Assembly (NCBI GenBank): GCA_028280845.1 | Contig: JANQKZ010000020.1 | Location: 21,267-85,266 of the forward strand | Direction: 5' to 3' | DNA length: 64,000 nt | From: Opitutales bacterium | GTDB taxonomy: Bacteria > Verrucomicrobiota > Verrucomicrobiia > Opitutales > JABSRG01 | In this document: positions 43,086 through 54,225 of the stretch, one piece after another | Position numbering within the stretch: position 1 is the stretch's first letter | Layout of the letters: every line of letters begins with the position of its first letter | The notes under the pieces: model-generated | Databases searched by the model: none | Told to the model about the DNA's origin: nothing | The model's input: only the letters and a program-made list of their open reading frames with translations | Position numbers and translations under genes: made by a program

Positions 43086-44777
43086 GTGAATTCACCTGAC
43101 TCCCCCAACCGCCCCTACAGTTCCATTGTCCTCGACGGAAATAGCCGTGCTCCCAACCGTTCAATGTTGAGAGCCGTCGGCTTTGACGATGAGGACTTTA
43201 ACAAGCCAGTGATCGGGGTAGTTTCGACCCAATCCATGGTGACCCCATGCAATATGCATATCGACGCGCTCGCCGATGAAACCGGACGCGGAGCCGATGC
43301 CAATGGGGGCAAATCTATCAAGTTTGGAACCATCACCGTCTCCGATGGCATATCCATGGGTACTCCCGGAATGCGCTACTCCCTGGTGTCCCGTGAGGTG
43401 ATCGCGGACTCCATCGAGACCGTCATCGGAGCCGAGGGCATGGATGGCTATGTAGCGATCGGCGGCTGCGACAAAAACATGCCCGCTTGCGTCATGGCGA
43501 TGGCCCGGATGAACCGACCCTCCATTTTTGTCTACGGGGGAACCATTGTTCCCGGTATCCTGGACGGACAACCTCAGGACATCGTCTCCATTTTCGAAGC
43601 CGTCGGCCAACACGGCGCGGGCAAAATCGACCAGGAGCGGCTCACTCAGGTTGAAAAGTGTGCTATCCCCGGGCCGGGTTCCTGTGGTGGCATGTATACG
43701 GCCAACACCATGGCGAGCGCCATTGAAGCCATGGGCATGAGCCTTCCGGACAGCTCTGCTCAACTGGCCATCGGCAAGGAAAAATCCCAGGATGCCTACC
43801 AGGCTGGCGTCCATGTGATGGATCTTGTGAATAGCAACATCTGCCCGAGGGATATCATTACCCGAAAGGCCATGGAAAATGCGATCACCGTCGTGATTGC
43901 CCTCGGCGGATCGACCAATGCCGTCCTCCACCTGTTGGCCATCGCTCATGCGGCCGACATTCCGCTATCCATCGATGACTTCACCGAGATCGGTAAGCGT
44001 GTTCCGGTCCTCACCGACCTCAAACCGAGCGGAAAATACAACATGTCGCATTTTGTCCGCATCGGTGGCCTCCAGCCTCTTCTCAAAATGCTGCTCGATG
44101 CCGGGCTCCTCCACGGTGATTGCCTCACTGTGACCGGTAAAACCCTCGCGGAAAACCTGGTCGACGTCGGCCCTTACCCCGAGGATCAGGATGTCGTCTA
44201 CCCTCTGGACAACCCCCTTAAACCTGACAGCCACCTTCGCATCCTCTACGGATCCCTTGCCCCTACCGGAGCTGTGGCCAAGATTTCGGGTAAGGAAGGT
44301 CTCAAGTTCAGTGGAACGGCCATCACCTTTGAATCCGAAGAAGCCTGCCTTGAAGCCATCCTTGATGACACTGTCAAAGCCGGCCACGTCCTCGTTGTAC
44401 GCAACGAGGGTCCGGTCGGCGGTCCTGGCATGCGTGAGATGCTCTCTCCCACTTCGGCCGTCATGGGTAAAGGACTCGGCAAAGAAGTCGCGCTCATCAC
44501 CGATGGCCGGTTCTCCGGAGGCAGCCACGGCTTTGTCGTCGGTCACGTCACTCCCGAGGCCGCCACGGGTGGACCGATTGCAGTGATCCAAGACGGGGAT
44601 CCGATCACCATTGATGCTGAAGCCAATGAGATTAATCTCGATATTCCCGAAGCTGAGTTAAAGGCCAGGCTCGCAGCATGGCAGCAGCCTGACATCTCCG
44701 AAAACCGCGGAATCCTCGCCAAATACGCCAGACAGGTCACCTCGGCCTCCGAGGGTGCTGTCACAGACAAGTTTTAG
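43086..44777 (+). CDS. ilvD: Dihydroxy-acid dehydratase
   Basis: From a GTG at 43086 the enzyme has 563 residues, the family norm; the in-frame ATG at 42960 would add 42 unconserved residues. The three Fe-S cysteines are in [18 protein letters not shown] and [24 protein letters not shown] near the end is also diagnostic. IlvD makes the 2-oxo acids of branched-chain amino acid synthesis. It is divergent from scpB, and the gap of 128 bp holds both promoters. Confidence 0.95.
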   Translation: MNSPDSPNRPYSSIVLDGNSRAPNRSMLRAVGFDDEDFNKPVIGVVSTQSMVTPCNMHIDALADETGRGADANGGKSIKFGTITVSDGISMGTPGMRYSLVSREVIADSIETVIGAEGMDGYVAIGGCDKNMPACVMAMARMNRPSIFVYGGTIVPGILDGQPQDIVSIFEAVGQHGAGKIDQERLTQVEKCAIPGPGSCGGMYTANTMASAIEAMGMSLPDSSAQLAIGKEKSQDAYQAGVHVMDLVNSNICPRDIITRKAMENAITVVIALGGSTNAVLHLLAIAHAADIPLSIDDFTEIGKRVPVLTDLKPSGKYNMSHFVRIGGLQPLLKMLLDAGLLHGDCLTVTGKTLAENLVDVGPYPEDQDVVYPLDNPLKPDSHLRILYGSLAPTGAVAKISGKEGLKFSGTAITFESEEACLEAILDDTVKAGHVLVVRNEGPVGGPGMREMLSPTSAVMGKGLGKEVALITDGRFSGGSHGFVVGHVTPEAATGGPIAVIQDGDPITIDAEANEINLDIPEAELKARLAAWQQPDISENRGILAKYARQVTSASEGAVTDKF

Positions 44778-44835
44778 CATCCCTCCTCCCAAATTTAACA
44801 TCCAATCGATATAAATAACCTCAAAAGGAAACGCG

Positions 44836-46398
44836 ATGAGCTGGGAACGCTTCCAACACTATTATCAATCCTACCCGGAGCTGGGTTTTGCTCTGGATAT
44901 CAGCCGGATCGATTTTCCGGAGAATTTCCTCAATGACATGGCCGAGCTGATCGCCGAGGCTTTCACCGATATGGAGGCCCTCGAAGGCGGCGCGATCTCC
45001 AATCCCGATGAAAACCGTATGGTCGGCCACTACTGGCTGCGAGATGCCGCCCTGGCCCCCACTCCGGCATTGACCGCTGATATCGAGTCCACCCTGACCG
45101 ATATCCAGGCCTTTGTCGCAGGAATCCACTCGGGAGCGATGATGGGGATCGACGGAAAATTTGATCAACTCCTCATCATTGGAATCGGGGGCTCTGCCCT
45201 GGGTCCTCAATTTGTCGCGCAGGCCCTCGGCAATCCCTCTGAAGACAATTTATCCGTTGCCTTCTTTGACAACACTGATCCGGACGGGCTGGACCTTACC
45301 CTCGAGAGATTAAAGGGCAAGCTGGGAACAACCCTGGTCGTGGTCATTTCAAAATCCGGGGGCACGCCGGAAACCCGTAACGGTATGCTGGAAGCCAAAG
45401 CTGCATTTGAAGCCGCCGGGATACCCTTCGCCTCCCAGGCAGTTGCCATCACGGGTACAGGCAGCAAGCTGGATCAGCTGGCGGAATCTGAAGGCTGGCT
45501 CGCCCGCTTCCCCATGTGGGACTGGGTGGGAGGTCGCACGAGTGAAACGGGACCCGTCGGTCTGATTCCTGCCGCGCTACAAGGGCTCGACATCAATGGA
45601 ATGCTGTCCGGCGCCAAAGCCATGGACGGAGTGACCCGACAGCCTGATGCTGCCCGCAACCCGGCCATGCTCCTGGCCCTTATGTGGTTTTTTGCTACCG
45701 ACGGACAGGGCTCCAAGGACATGGTAGTTCTCCCCTACAAGGATCGCCTCGAATTGTTCTCCCGTTACTTGCAGCAGCTTGTCATGGAATCCCTCGGCAA
45801 GGAAAAGGATCTCGACGGCAACGTCGTCCACCAGGGAATCGCGGTCTACGGCAATAAGGGGTCAACCGACCAGCACGCCTACGTCCAGCAGCTCCGCGAA
45901 GGCGTCCCCAACTTTTTTGCCGTGTTTATTGAAGTCCTCCAGGACCGTTCGGGCGACTCGATCGAAGTCGAACCTGGCATCACATCAGGCGACTTCCTGC
46001 ACGGGTTTTTTCTTGGAACGCGCGACGCGCTCTACGAAAACGAGCGCCAATCCGTTACCCTGACAATCAACGCGGTCACCTCCGAGTCTGTGGGTATGTT
46101 GATTGCTCTGTTCGAGCGTGCAGTCGGATTCTACGCCTCCCTGATCAACATCAATGCCTACCATCAGCCGGGGGTGGAAGCCGGCAAAAAAGCCGCTGCC
46201 TCGGTCCTCGACCTGCAGACTAAGGTCTTGGCTGGACTCGATGATCCCTCCACCGCAGCAGAATTAGCTCAGAAACTGGGACTGGAAGACCAGACCGAAT
46301 GGGTATTTAAGTGTCTTTCCCGATTGGCCAAGAATGGTCGTGTCCAAGTTGAGCCCACGCATATGCCACCCGCTCCCGACGCAAAATTCTCCGCCTGA
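44836..46398 (+). CDS. pgi: Glucose-6-phosphate isomerase
   Basis: This 520-residue protein interconverts glucose-6-phosphate and fructose-6-phosphate. Seen: [28 protein letters not shown] (phosphate-binding), [24 protein letters not shown] (catalytic His) and the Lys region VEAGKKAA. It has an N-terminal part unlike the E. coli type, closer to the Verrucomicrobiota/cyanobacterial form. An AAAGGAA sequence sits just before the ATG. Confidence 0.93.
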   Translation: MSWERFQHYYQSYPELGFALDISRIDFPENFLNDMAELIAEAFTDMEALEGGAISNPDENRMVGHYWLRDAALAPTPALTADIESTLTDIQAFVAGIHSGAMMGIDGKFDQLLIIGIGGSALGPQFVAQALGNPSEDNLSVAFFDNTDPDGLDLTLERLKGKLGTTLVVVISKSGGTPETRNGMLEAKAAFEAAGIPFASQAVAITGTGSKLDQLAESEGWLARFPMWDWVGGRTSETGPVGLIPAALQGLDINGMLSGAKAMDGVTRQPDAARNPAMLLALMWFFATDGQGSKDMVVLPYKDRLELFSRYLQQLVMESLGKEKDLDGNVVHQGIAVYGNKGSTDQHAYVQQLREGVPNFFAVFIEVLQDRSGDSIEVEPGITSGDFLHGFFLGTRDALYENERQSVTLTINAVTSESVGMLIALFERAVGFYASLININAYHQPGVEAGKKAAASVLDLQTKVLAGLDDPSTAAELAQKLGLEDQTEWVFKCLSRLAKNGRVQVEPTHMPPAPDAKFSA

Positions 46399-46440
46399 TC
46401 CCGGGCTCCTCCGCTTACTCTTCATTCAACCTTCTTCACC

Positions 46441-47217
46441 ATGAACATGCTTTCGCTTGTTCTGCGCATCCTCGGGATCGCAGGCGGTATTCTCGCCGGC
46501 GCGGCTTGGTTTATTACCAATGGCGCCCTTCAGGATAAACAAACCTTACTCGATACCGAAAAGACCCAGCACAAGGCAACGCGTAGCGAGCTGGCCGACG
46601 TCAAAGAAAAGGCAATCCACCTGGAATCTGATCTGAAATTGATACGGATCGACCTCGCTGCTCAGAAACAAGAAGTGAACCAATTCCAGAATCAGTATTA
46701 TGAAGCATCCCAGGAAATCAATCGACTGCAGGCCAGCCTCGAGTCAGAGCAGGAACTGGCCGAGCGCCTCTCGATGGATAATCATCGCCTGAAGCATGAA
46801 ATTCTGATGGTAAAATCCGTGCCTCCCCCCGATATCGACAACTCTGATGAAGTGCTCGGCTACAAACGGAAAATCGAGGACCTGGAAGCGGAAATTCAGG
46901 AATTGCAAGGCCGCCTCCGCGGAGCACCGGTCATGGTGTCCACCCATCCCACCACCTCCGCCGTGAAAGCAACACGGTTTCAGGTAGATGCCATGGTGGC
47001 CGCCATCAAACCCGAATCCGGCCTGATCGTGGTCAACCGTGGCTTCGACTCCGGTCTTCGCAAGATGAGCGAATATTCTTTACTCAGAAATGGAACAGAA
47101 GTGGGGCGATTCCGTGTCACTGTAATTGATAGTGCGATGAGTGCAGGCTCAATCCATGGAAATGGAGATCTGAGCAATCGCTTGCGTACCGGCGATTCTA
47201 TAGTCATTGTCCAATAA
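46441..47217 (+). CDS. Membrane-anchored coiled-coil protein
   Basis: This 258-residue protein has an N-terminal hydrophobic helix (LRILGIAGGILAGAAWFITNG, about 7-26, split here as LRILGIAGGIL and AGAAWFITNG), then a long coiled coil (about 32-155) and a compact C-terminal domain (about 178-258: GLIVVNRGFDSGLRKMSEYS) that loosely recalls the MreC-like or GTP-free beta domains of envelope proteins. Function unknown; an envelope or division role is a guess. Its stop directly abuts the start of a small lipoprotein gene. Confidence 0.65.
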   Translation: MNMLSLVLRILGIAGGILAGAAWFITNGALQDKQTLLDTEKTQHKATRSELADVKEKAIHLESDLKLIRIDLAAQKQEVNQFQNQYYEASQEINRLQASLESEQELAERLSMDNHRLKHEILMVKSVPPPDIDNSDEVLGYKRKIEDLEAEIQELQGRLRGAPVMVSTHPTTSAVKATRFQVDAMVAAIKPESGLIVVNRGFDSGLRKMSEYSLLRNGTEVGRFRVTVIDSAMSAGSIHGNGDLSNRLRTGDSIVIVQ

Positions 47218-47391
47218 ATGAGTAAGCTAAAACGACTTCTTCTTTTGATGGCTGCCATCGGATCCAGCTTCTTCTTCACCGGCTGTTTTGACGCTGATGT
47301 GGACGATTCGGAGATCCCCTGGACCCGCCCCCAAAGCTGGGAAAACAGCGCTCCCGGCATGGGTAGTGGGATGGGTGGCAATACCTTCTAA
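47218..47391 (+). CDS. Small lipoprotein (57 residues)
   Basis: The ATG follows the stop of the coiled-coil gene without a gap (TAAATG), so translation is probably coupled. The product has a type II signal peptide (KLKRLLLLMAAIGSSFFFTGC) with lipobox FTGC, Cys at residue 24, then only 33 mature residues: an acidic DADVDDSEIPWTRP stretch and a Gly/Met-rich end (PGMGSGMGGN). It should be a surface- or periplasm-facing lipopeptide. I do not recognise the family. Confidence 0.7.
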   Translation: MSKLKRLLLLMAAIGSSFFFTGCFDADVDDSEIPWTRPQSWENSAPGMGSGMGGNTF

Positions 47392-47404
47392 TCGGCCCAC
47401 GCCC

Positions 47405-48136
47405 TTGTCCGAATTGCCTGGAGATACGCCCTCCGGCTTCCAGATAGAGCCAGCGACGCTCTATGTCGTGTCGACGCCTATTGGCAACCTGGAAGATGCC
47501 ACCCCTCGCAGTATTCACTGTCTTTCACAGGTAGATCAAATTGCCTGCGAAGATACACGGGTTACGGGCAAACTGCTGAAACTTCTCGGTATTCCGGAAA
47601 AACCTTTGATTTCCTACCGGGACGAAAACGAAAAAATACTCAGCGATACCCTGGCCGATTCCATCGCGGCAGGTACCTCCCTCGCCCTGGTCTCGGATGC
47701 AGGTACTCCGACTTGTAGCGACCCCGGCTTTCGCCTCATTCGGGCCTGCCGCAGAGCGGGTCTCCCGGTCATCCCCATCCCGGGCATAACAGCCTCCGCT
47801 ACCGCGCTTTCCGTCTCCGGCCTGCCCACCGACGGTCACCTCTTCGTGGGGTTTCTCCCCCCCAAGGCATCTGCCCGCCAGCGCTTCCTCGAATCCCACA
47901 AGGAGTTCCCCTACACCCTGGTTCTCTACGAATCCACCCACCGGATCGAGAAGCTGTTGGACGACATCCTAGCCGTGCTCGGCCCCGATCGTGTAATTCA
48001 CATGGCCCGGGAAATGACCAAGCGCCATGAAACCTATCTCACAGGTTCGGTAGCCACTGTCATGGCCGAAATGAAAACGCGGTCCAAAAAAGGAGAATTC
48101 GTGGTCTGTATCGCCCGCCAGGGGTTTGCACTGTAG
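47405..48136 (+). CDS. rsmI: 16S rRNA (cytidine1402-2'-O)-methyltransferase
   Basis: From a TTG at 47405, 13 bp after the lipoprotein stop, the enzyme has 243 residues. Diagnostic segments: LYVVSTPIGNLEDATPR, ACEDTRVTGKLL, ALVSDAGTPTCSDPG, IPGITASATALSVSGLPT and FLPPKASARQ, all typical of RsmI. It methylates C1402 of 16S rRNA in the decoding centre. An earlier in-frame ATG at 47288 would overlap the lipoprotein gene with unrelated residues, so I reject it. Confidence 0.92.
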   Translation: MSELPGDTPSGFQIEPATLYVVSTPIGNLEDATPRSIHCLSQVDQIACEDTRVTGKLLKLLGIPEKPLISYRDENEKILSDTLADSIAAGTSLALVSDAGTPTCSDPGFRLIRACRRAGLPVIPIPGITASATALSVSGLPTDGHLFVGFLPPKASARQRFLESHKEFPYTLVLYESTHRIEKLLDDILAVLGPDRVIHMAREMTKRHETYLTGSVATVMAEMKTRSKKGEFVVCIARQGFAL

Positions 48137-48142
48137 CCGGGG

Positions 48143-49372
48143 TTAAAATGGATTGCTGAACTTCTCATCCGTCAGCATTTCCATGTCGGTGAGGGTATGG
48201 AGGAACGCAATCAGGGCATCTTTCTCCCGCTGTGTAAATTGGAACTGAATGGGTCGCCCGTCAAAGCTTCGCAGAGGCGGGGTTAAATTGGGGTGATCCT
48301 GAATTCCACTGCTGTAGTGCTCAATCACTTCCTCGAGGGTCGAAAACCGTCCGTCATGCATATACGGGGGGCGGATCGCTATATTACGCAGCGACGGCGC
48401 TTTAAATTTACCAATGTCGCGGCGATTTCCCGTGCTTTCAAACACCCCCAGATCATCAGTTGAAACCGCATCCAGACCGTTTGTCACAGATGTAGTGGTC
48501 CCAAATCGTCCATTGGGAATCGGTCCGACAAAAGCTTCGGTTACATGACATCCCGAGCAATTAACGAGATCTCCGCTACTCACCACGATAGGGAGAAAGA
48601 ATATTCGTTTACCGAAATTCTCCTCAGGAGTGAAACCGGGAAAGTCCTCAATGGGGGACCACACCTGACGCCGCGTACGGTCGTATTTTGAGCCCGTACT
48701 AACCAGACTTCTCACAAATTGAGCTAAGGCTTTCGCAATGCGATCAGCGGTTACGGTGGAGTCCCCGAAAGCATCCTGAAAAAGTGACGGGTAATACGGT
48801 TGCTCGGCAACGATCGATACGAGCTCGGCCGGGGACAGACCCATTTCGACAGGGTCCAGGAAGGGCATCAGCACCTGCTCTTCCAAGGTCTCTGCCCGTT
48901 CATCCCAAAAGAATTTCCCACTGTAGTAAAAGCGTGCATTGACCAGCCCCATGGAGTGCCGCCGCGTATGACCACCGGCAAACCCTTCGCTCACCACTCG
49001 AGGATCAGAGAACCCGTGTGCTTGCTGGTGGCAGGAGCCGCAGGAGACCGTGCGGTTGGCACTTAACTTTTTATCATAGAAGAGAACTCGCCCCAGGGTA
49101 GCACCTTCATTGGTGATCGGATTGTCTGGAGGCGTGTTGTCCAGCCTAACGGCAGCGTGTTGAAACGGGAAATGCGGCGGGAAAGCATTTCGTTTATAAT
49201 GGTCCGGCAACGGGATGTTGGAGTAGTCAAACGGCGTTTCGGGAAGCGCAGGCTCCTTCGAGACTTCAGGTGAAATCACCATCTGCCTGCCTGGCACCTC
49301 ACTCGAACGAGCCCAAAGGGTGAGGACCAAGCCCCAAAGTAAAAGGAAAGCAACTTTGAATAGGGTTTGCAT
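48143..49372 (-). CDS. Di-haem cytochrome c peroxidase family protein
   Basis: This 409-residue exported protein (signal peptide LFKVAFLLLWGLVLTLWA) has two haem c motifs, CGSCH (in VSCGSCHQQAHG) and CSGCH (in VNCSGCHVTEAF), about 150 residues apart, the spacing of bacterial di-haem peroxidases. FWDERAETLEEQVLMPFLDP and APSLRNIAIRPPYMHDGRF are strong family markers. It reduces hydrogen peroxide in the periplasm, or acts as a MauG-like oxidase. Convergent to rsmI, 6 bp apart. Confidence 0.92.
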   Translation of the reverse strand: MQTLFKVAFLLLWGLVLTLWARSSEVPGRQMVISPEVSKEPALPETPFDYSNIPLPDHYKRNAFPPHFPFQHAAVRLDNTPPDNPITNEGATLGRVLFYDKKLSANRTVSCGSCHQQAHGFSDPRVVSEGFAGGHTRRHSMGLVNARFYYSGKFFWDERAETLEEQVLMPFLDPVEMGLSPAELVSIVAEQPYYPSLFQDAFGDSTVTADRIAKALAQFVRSLVSTGSKYDRTRRQVWSPIEDFPGFTPEENFGKRIFFLPIVVSSGDLVNCSGCHVTEAFVGPIPNGRFGTTTSVTNGLDAVSTDDLGVFESTGNRRDIGKFKAPSLRNIAIRPPYMHDGRFSTLEEVIEHYSSGIQDHPNLTPPLRSFDGRPIQFQFTQREKDALIAFLHTLTDMEMLTDEKFSNPF

Positions 49373-49548
49373 TAGATCTCGGCCTGATCGACTGGTCCCC
49401 AGCCGCTCTCCGGGGTTCGTTTCCCATTAAACGATAATTCATCAGGAAAGTTTCATACGCTGAATAAATCTTCAACATCGGATTGCCGGGCAATAATTTG
49501 GGAAAAGTCCCTAGACACTAGCGATCTCGCATTAGACACTTCATTTCC

Positions 49549-50472
49549 ATGGAACGCCTCGCCGTTATCGATATTGGCAGCAATAGCATCAAACTCCTGG
49601 TTGCCGAACCGGGAGATCCTGTCGACAGCGTGCTCAATGCTATCCGAGAGACCCGGATCAGTGCCGGAATTTCGGGCCACCCTCCTCAATTAAAAGCCAG
49701 TGCTATTGAAGCGGGCGTCCAGAGTGTTTCCGAACTGATTCAGGACGCAAAAGACGCTGGAGCGGACCAGTTTATCGCGGTGGCTACGAGTGCCGTTCGG
49801 GACGCGGCCAATGGACATGTGTTTGCCGGCTCATTAAAGACTCAGACCGGCCTGGATCTGCGCATCCTGGATGGCGTAGAAGAGGCACGCTATATCGCCC
49901 TGGGCGCTCAGTGTGACCCGGCCATTGCCCCCATAAACAATTTCCGCATGATTGATCTGGGAGGGGGAAGCATGGAGTGCATTACCTTTCAGGGAGGTCG
50001 GGTCATCCAGGCGGCAAGCCTTCCCCTGGGGGCCGTCCGGTTGACAGAGCAGTTCATCCCTCACCCGGAAAACCCGGTTTCAACACCTGCGCTCGAGGCA
50101 ATCAAGGCCCGGGTGAATGAAACCATTGAGGGGGCCTCCCTTGATCTGGCCTCCCCTTCCCTGCCTCTGGTCGCAGCCGGAGGCGGATTTAATGTGGCCC
50201 GCCGTGTCTGGGAGGCCGATCCCGAATCCTTCAAGCAAAACCCCTCCTTTATCCCGCTTTCCTGGTTGAAGCGCTGGCGACTCATTCTCGCCAACCTGAA
50301 ATTAGAGGACCGCATGAGAATCCCCGGAGTCCCGGTTCAACGTGCCGACATCATGCCAGCTGCGGTCCAGGTCATGGTGACCGTGGCGGAGCTGTGTGGG
50401 CAGGATCAATTTATTCATACCGCTTACAACCTGCGCTATGGGCTGGCCAAAGAGACCTTCTCAAATAGCTAG
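49549..50472 (+). CDS. ppx: Ppx/GppA-family phosphatase (exopolyphosphatase)
   Basis: This 307-residue protein has the actin-like phosphatase core: AVIDIGSNSIKLLVAE (phosphate-1), ATSAVRDAANG, IDLGGGSMECI (phosphate-2) and LPLGAVRLTEQF. It is the short form, without the C-terminal HD-type helical domain of E. coli Ppx (513 residues). It degrades polyphosphate or pppGpp. Its last four bases overlap the end of the convergent pseudouridine synthase gene. Confidence 0.88.
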   Translation: MERLAVIDIGSNSIKLLVAEPGDPVDSVLNAIRETRISAGISGHPPQLKASAIEAGVQSVSELIQDAKDAGADQFIAVATSAVRDAANGHVFAGSLKTQTGLDLRILDGVEEARYIALGAQCDPAIAPINNFRMIDLGGGSMECITFQGGRVIQAASLPLGAVRLTEQFIPHPENPVSTPALEAIKARVNETIEGASLDLASPSLPLVAAGGGFNVARRVWEADPESFKQNPSFIPLSWLKRWRLILANLKLEDRMRIPGVPVQRADIMPAAVQVMVTVAELCGQDQFIHTAYNLRYGLAKETFSNS

Positions 50473-51416
50473 CTAGCGCTATGAGTTAACCTCGATTCCA
50501 GTTCCCGAAAATCCTCCGGAATAGGTGCCTGGATAAGCAGGGGCTCCCCGGAAATCGGGTGCGTCAGTTCAAGTGTTTCCGCGTGGAGCATGACTCGGAG
50601 GATCGGCTCCCAGGCTCGACCTTTGGATTTATACCCGTAGACCCGGTCTCCCAGCAGGGGGTGCCCAATGTGCTGCATATGGACGCGAATCTGGTGGGTC
50701 CGACCGGTATGAATTCGGCATCGAACCAGAGCTGCTCCCGCTTGTTTCCATATAATCTTCCAATCCGTGTGCGCGAATCGCCCTTCCCCCTCTTTACACA
50801 CCTGCATACGCGTGCGGACTACAGGGTGGCGATCAATCGGGGCCTGGATACTTCCACTCGCTTCTTTCGGTTCTCCATTGACCCAAGCGAGGTACTCTTT
50901 CCGCGTGGTGCGCTGCGAAAACTGACGGACCAAGGCATGGTGTGCGCCCTCCGTTTTGGCCACGACGATCACTCCACTTGTCTCCTTGTCCAAACGATGG
51001 ACGATTCCGGGTCGATCCGGAGCTCCGACCGGGCTCAGGTGTCCCTCCGTATGATATAATAGGGCATGCACCAGGGTATCCTCACCGGTTCCACTTCCCG
51101 GATGTGTCACCATGCCAGGAGCCTTGTTCACCACGACCACCGCCTCATCCTCAAACAGCACTTCGAGAGGAATATTCACCGGGCGGATATCAGACGAAGG
51201 TTCGGGCAACCATTCGATTACCAACTCATCTCCCGGTTGAAGCTTTTCCCGACGCTTTAATACCTGCTCGCCCCGGCTGATCAAACCGGCGTCCAGAGAT
51301 TTCTGTATCTGGCTCCGGCTCAGGTCGTCAAACTGCCGCGCCAACACTTTATCGGCCCGGTCCGGGGATATGGTGCCGGGGAGCGTATAGAGAAAGGAAT
51401 CGGATGCCTCATCCAT
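50469..51416 (-). CDS. rluD: RluD-type 23S rRNA pseudouridine synthase
   Basis: This 315-residue protein starts with an S4 RNA-binding domain (RADKVLARQFDDLSRSQIQK, about 19-38, to 75). The catalytic motif GIVHRLDKETSGVIVVAKT follows, with the essential Asp, then RCRIHTGRTHQIRVHMQHIG, typical of RluA/RluD. RluD modifies helix 69 of 23S rRNA; choice among RluA-family members is less certain. Confidence 0.87.
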   Translation of the reverse strand: MDEASDSFLYTLPGTISPDRADKVLARQFDDLSRSQIQKSLDAGLISRGEQVLKRREKLQPGDELVIEWLPEPSSDIRPVNIPLEVLFEDEAVVVVNKAPGMVTHPGSGTGEDTLVHALLYHTEGHLSPVGAPDRPGIVHRLDKETSGVIVVAKTEGAHHALVRQFSQRTTRKEYLAWVNGEPKEASGSIQAPIDRHPVVRTRMQVCKEGEGRFAHTDWKIIWKQAGAALVRCRIHTGRTHQIRVHMQHIGHPLLGDRVYGYKSKGRAWEPILRVMLHAETLELTHPISGEPLLIQAPIPEDFRELESRLTHSAS

Positions 51417-51523
51417 ACTTCAAATTCCATGGAATATGCGCGGACACAGCAAGCCTGCGCCAAAAAGGGAAACCGATGGTTTTCAAGCCGTGTTGAGAAG
51501 CCGTTCCCGGGAAGACTATCCCA

Positions 51524-52669
51524 TTACTTCTTCTTTTCTGCAGCTGCCTTCACCGGCCTCCCCTTGAGGTAATCCGGGTTGAGCTTTTGGAGCGAAGCGG
51601 GAAGGAACAGTCCATTTTTCCGGATCAGCTTGCCGTCGAAATAAATCTCTCCCCCTCCAAACGCTTTGCGCTGCACACAGACAATGTCCCAGTGCACTTG
51701 GGATCGATTGCCATTGTCCGCTTCCTCATACGCCTGTCCAGGGGTAAAGTGAAAAGAACCTGCCATCTTTTCATCAAACAAGGTATCGCGCATTCCCTCG
51801 AGGACATAGGGGTTAAATCCAAGGGAAAACTCGCCAATATAACGGGCACCTGGATCGGAATCGAGAATCTGGTTCATCCGCTTCGAATTGCTCGAACTGG
51901 CTTCCACGATTTTGCCTTTCTTGAAGACGAAGCGAATATCATCGAAGGACACGCCCTGATAGACACTTGGCACATTGTATTGCAATACCCCTTCTACACT
52001 ATCCCGAATCGGAGCCGTAAAGGTCTCCCCATCCGGAATATTGCGCGACCCACCACAGGTCACCGTATTGATCCCCTTAATGGAAAAACGAAGGTCCGTT
52101 TCACCCGGGCCGACAATGCGCACCTCGTCGGTCTTGTCCATCAACCGCTTCAATGCATTCATTCCCGGAACCATCCGCTTATAATCCATAGTGCAGACGT
52201 CGAAATAGAAGTCCTCAAACTCTGCGGTACTTTTCAAAGCTTGCTGAGCCATGGCGGGCGTAGGCCACCGCAACACTACCCATTTGGTTTTTTTCACCCG
52301 CCAATCCAACACCGGCTTGTAATGCTTCATGTAGGAACTCATGTCCTTGCTCGGGATATCCGAGGTCTCGAAAATGTTATGGCTCCCTCGCACCGCCACA
52401 TAGGCATCGACCTTCTTCATCTGGGCCAGTTGCCAGGCCGTGTGGGTTTTGAACTGCTGCTCCTTACCCCCACGCAAAAGCGCTCGGGTTATCTGGGCGT
52501 CATGCAGGTTCAGGATAGGGTGTGCCCGCCGTGCCCTTGCGCCTTCAATCAAGGCAATGACCATTTCCCGTGGACAATCAAATGCATCGATGAGAACGGT
52601 TTCGTCTTTCTTCAATTCAACAGAATGCCCTAACAGGACGGCTGCCAATTTTTTGTATCTAGGATCCAT
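51524..52669 (-). CDS. Aminopeptidase, M29 family
   Basis: This 381-residue protein matches the thermophilic-type M29 metallo-aminopeptidases (AmpS/AmpT). The C-terminal half carries the metal-ligand regions: [19 protein letters not shown], a Glu/His region GEFSLGFNP and [12 protein letters not shown]. The family removes N-terminal residues with two divalent metals. It has a Lys-rich tail (KAAAEKKK). There is no export signal, so it acts in the cytosol, probably in peptide turnover. Confidence 0.85.
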   Translation of the reverse strand: MDPRYKKLAAVLLGHSVELKKDETVLIDAFDCPREMVIALIEGARARRAHPILNLHDAQITRALLRGGKEQQFKTHTAWQLAQMKKVDAYVAVRGSHNIFETSDIPSKDMSSYMKHYKPVLDWRVKKTKWVVLRWPTPAMAQQALKSTAEFEDFYFDVCTMDYKRMVPGMNALKRLMDKTDEVRIVGPGETDLRFSIKGINTVTCGGSRNIPDGETFTAPIRDSVEGVLQYNVPSVYQGVSFDDIRFVFKKGKIVEASSSNSKRMNQILDSDPGARYIGEFSLGFNPYVLEGMRDTLFDEKMAGSFHFTPGQAYEEADNGNRSQVHWDIVCVQRKAFGGGEIYFDGKLIRKNGLFLPASLQKLNPDYLKGRPVKAAAEKKK

Positions 52670-52907
52670 ATTGCTTAACTAGATGGGAACGCTACGGCCT
52701 GGCAAGTTTTCCATCGAAATCCAAATTCGACAAAGGGTCGCTTGCAAGACTGGCTCCCACGCTTCGGTCCTCGTGTTGGAGAGCGGTTGTGTGTTTCACC
52801 ACAGGGTCGAAGTCGGACCCATCGGCCCAAAACCAATGGCAGCAATGTAGCAGCCTCAGCAGCGAAGGGACATAAAGAACGACTCAGATAAGACGACGGA
52901 CCCCTTA

Positions 52908-54128
52908 TCAGCTCCCCCGGCGGATGTCCGACCCCTTGAAAGTAATACTGACCCGATATACTTTTTTCACCTTGGTCACGATTTCATATGTCGTCGGGTC
53001 AATTCGGTGGGGGATTTCCTCTTTCCTTAAATCTACTGCCGCGTTGTAGCCCCGCTCAGAGAAAATATCCAGCAGCATGGCGATGGCGTTGGGGTCATTA
53101 AATATCGTATCCTCCGTATTGATGTAAGCCCGGCCAGTGATGGCATGCCGCTTGATGATCGGCATGAAGTAGGTCTCAATGTTGTTGACCACTTTGGCAA
53201 ACAGGTCGGTTTGCCGTTGCTGGTACCCATCCAGTCGATTGATCAAGTCCTGCCGGGCATGTTCGATAATCGAGGTGGAAATCGGAATCCCCGAGAGCCG
53301 GTCATAGGTCGCCTGATCCAGCTCCAGTGAGCTCTGGTAGCGCATTTCCGCAATGATGCGTTCCTGAACCTCTTCAACTGCCCCATGCGCATTGACGAAG
53401 TGATAGTAGAAAATCTCTCGGAGTGACTTTAGACTGTCATAAGTCCGCTCCTTGAACAGGCGATACCGGTTCCGCGCCGCCTCCGGATCCAGGTCTGTTA
53501 CTCGAATCTCTTTCTTTTCCCCAACACCAGAGGCCTCGACTTCCTTGTTCCAGGCTTCCATTTGGCGACCCCGCTCCAACTGGCGGTCCACACTCACCTT
53601 TTCATCGACAAACAGCACGACAATATGGAAGTGAGGTTTTGGGAAATGCCGCGCGTGGAGGGTATTTAAGTACTTAGCCCGCAGGTCCATCAACTTCAGG
53701 TAAAAGAGCTTCAAACACTCTACCTGAACCAGCGACCGCGGAAACCCGTCCACAATCCCCCCAGTCTTATACTTTGGATTGAGCAGGCGGCGAAACACGA
53801 TTTCTACGACTTCGCGGTCGCCCACCAACATCCCGGCATCAATCAACTTTTGAGCTTCCGGACTATCCAGCAGGCTACTGACTACGACCGGCTCCGCCGT
53901 AATATCCCGAAACTTCATAATGAACTGGGTATGGGTCCCTTTACCCGAACCAGGTGCGCCATTTAACCAGAAGATTTCTTTCGGGAAGCGCATGTTCTCC
54001 TCCCCAAACTCTTCCACCAGGGTACTCCAGATGTCGTCAAAGATGAGGGAGGCATCTTTCACCTCCAGGTCTCGAACTTGCTGTTGCTGGGATCCCTCTG
54101 TGTTCCCTTGCGGGCTTTTAATCGCCAT
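52908..54128 (-). CDS. Adenylate-kinase-like nucleoside monophosphate kinase with long C-terminal extension
   Basis: Residues about 44-260 form a P-loop kinase: [17 protein letters not shown] (Walker A) and [10 protein letters not shown], the NMP-binding DGFPR motif of adenylate kinases. The lid contains charged [18 protein letters not shown]. The remaining 145 residues (from about 262) form an extra domain of mixed helix and strand that I do not recognise. Adenylate kinases are usually 190-220 residues, so the fusion doubles the size. It may be a second, regulated kinase; no main adk is in the window. Confidence 0.75.
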   Translation of the reverse strand: MAIKSPQGNTEGSQQQQVRDLEVKDASLIFDDIWSTLVEEFGEENMRFPKEIFWLNGAPGSGKGTHTQFIMKFRDITAEPVVVSSLLDSPEAQKLIDAGMLVGDREVVEIVFRRLLNPKYKTGGIVDGFPRSLVQVECLKLFYLKLMDLRAKYLNTLHARHFPKPHFHIVVLFVDEKVSVDRQLERGRQMEAWNKEVEASGVGEKKEIRVTDLDPEAARNRYRLFKERTYDSLKSLREIFYYHFVNAHGAVEEVQERIIAEMRYQSSLELDQATYDRLSGIPISTSIIEHARQDLINRLDGYQQRQTDLFAKVVNNIETYFMPIIKRHAITGRAYINTEDTIFNDPNAIAMLLDIFSERGYNAAVDLRKEEIPHRIDPTTYEIVTKVKKVYRVSITFKGSDIRRGS

Positions 54129-54225
54129 TATCGTGTGTTTCTAGATGAATAAAACGTGCAGAAAACTCAATTAAGGACAGGCAAGGCCCGTGATCAATAC
54201 AAATAGGCCCCTCCCCAACCGCGGC

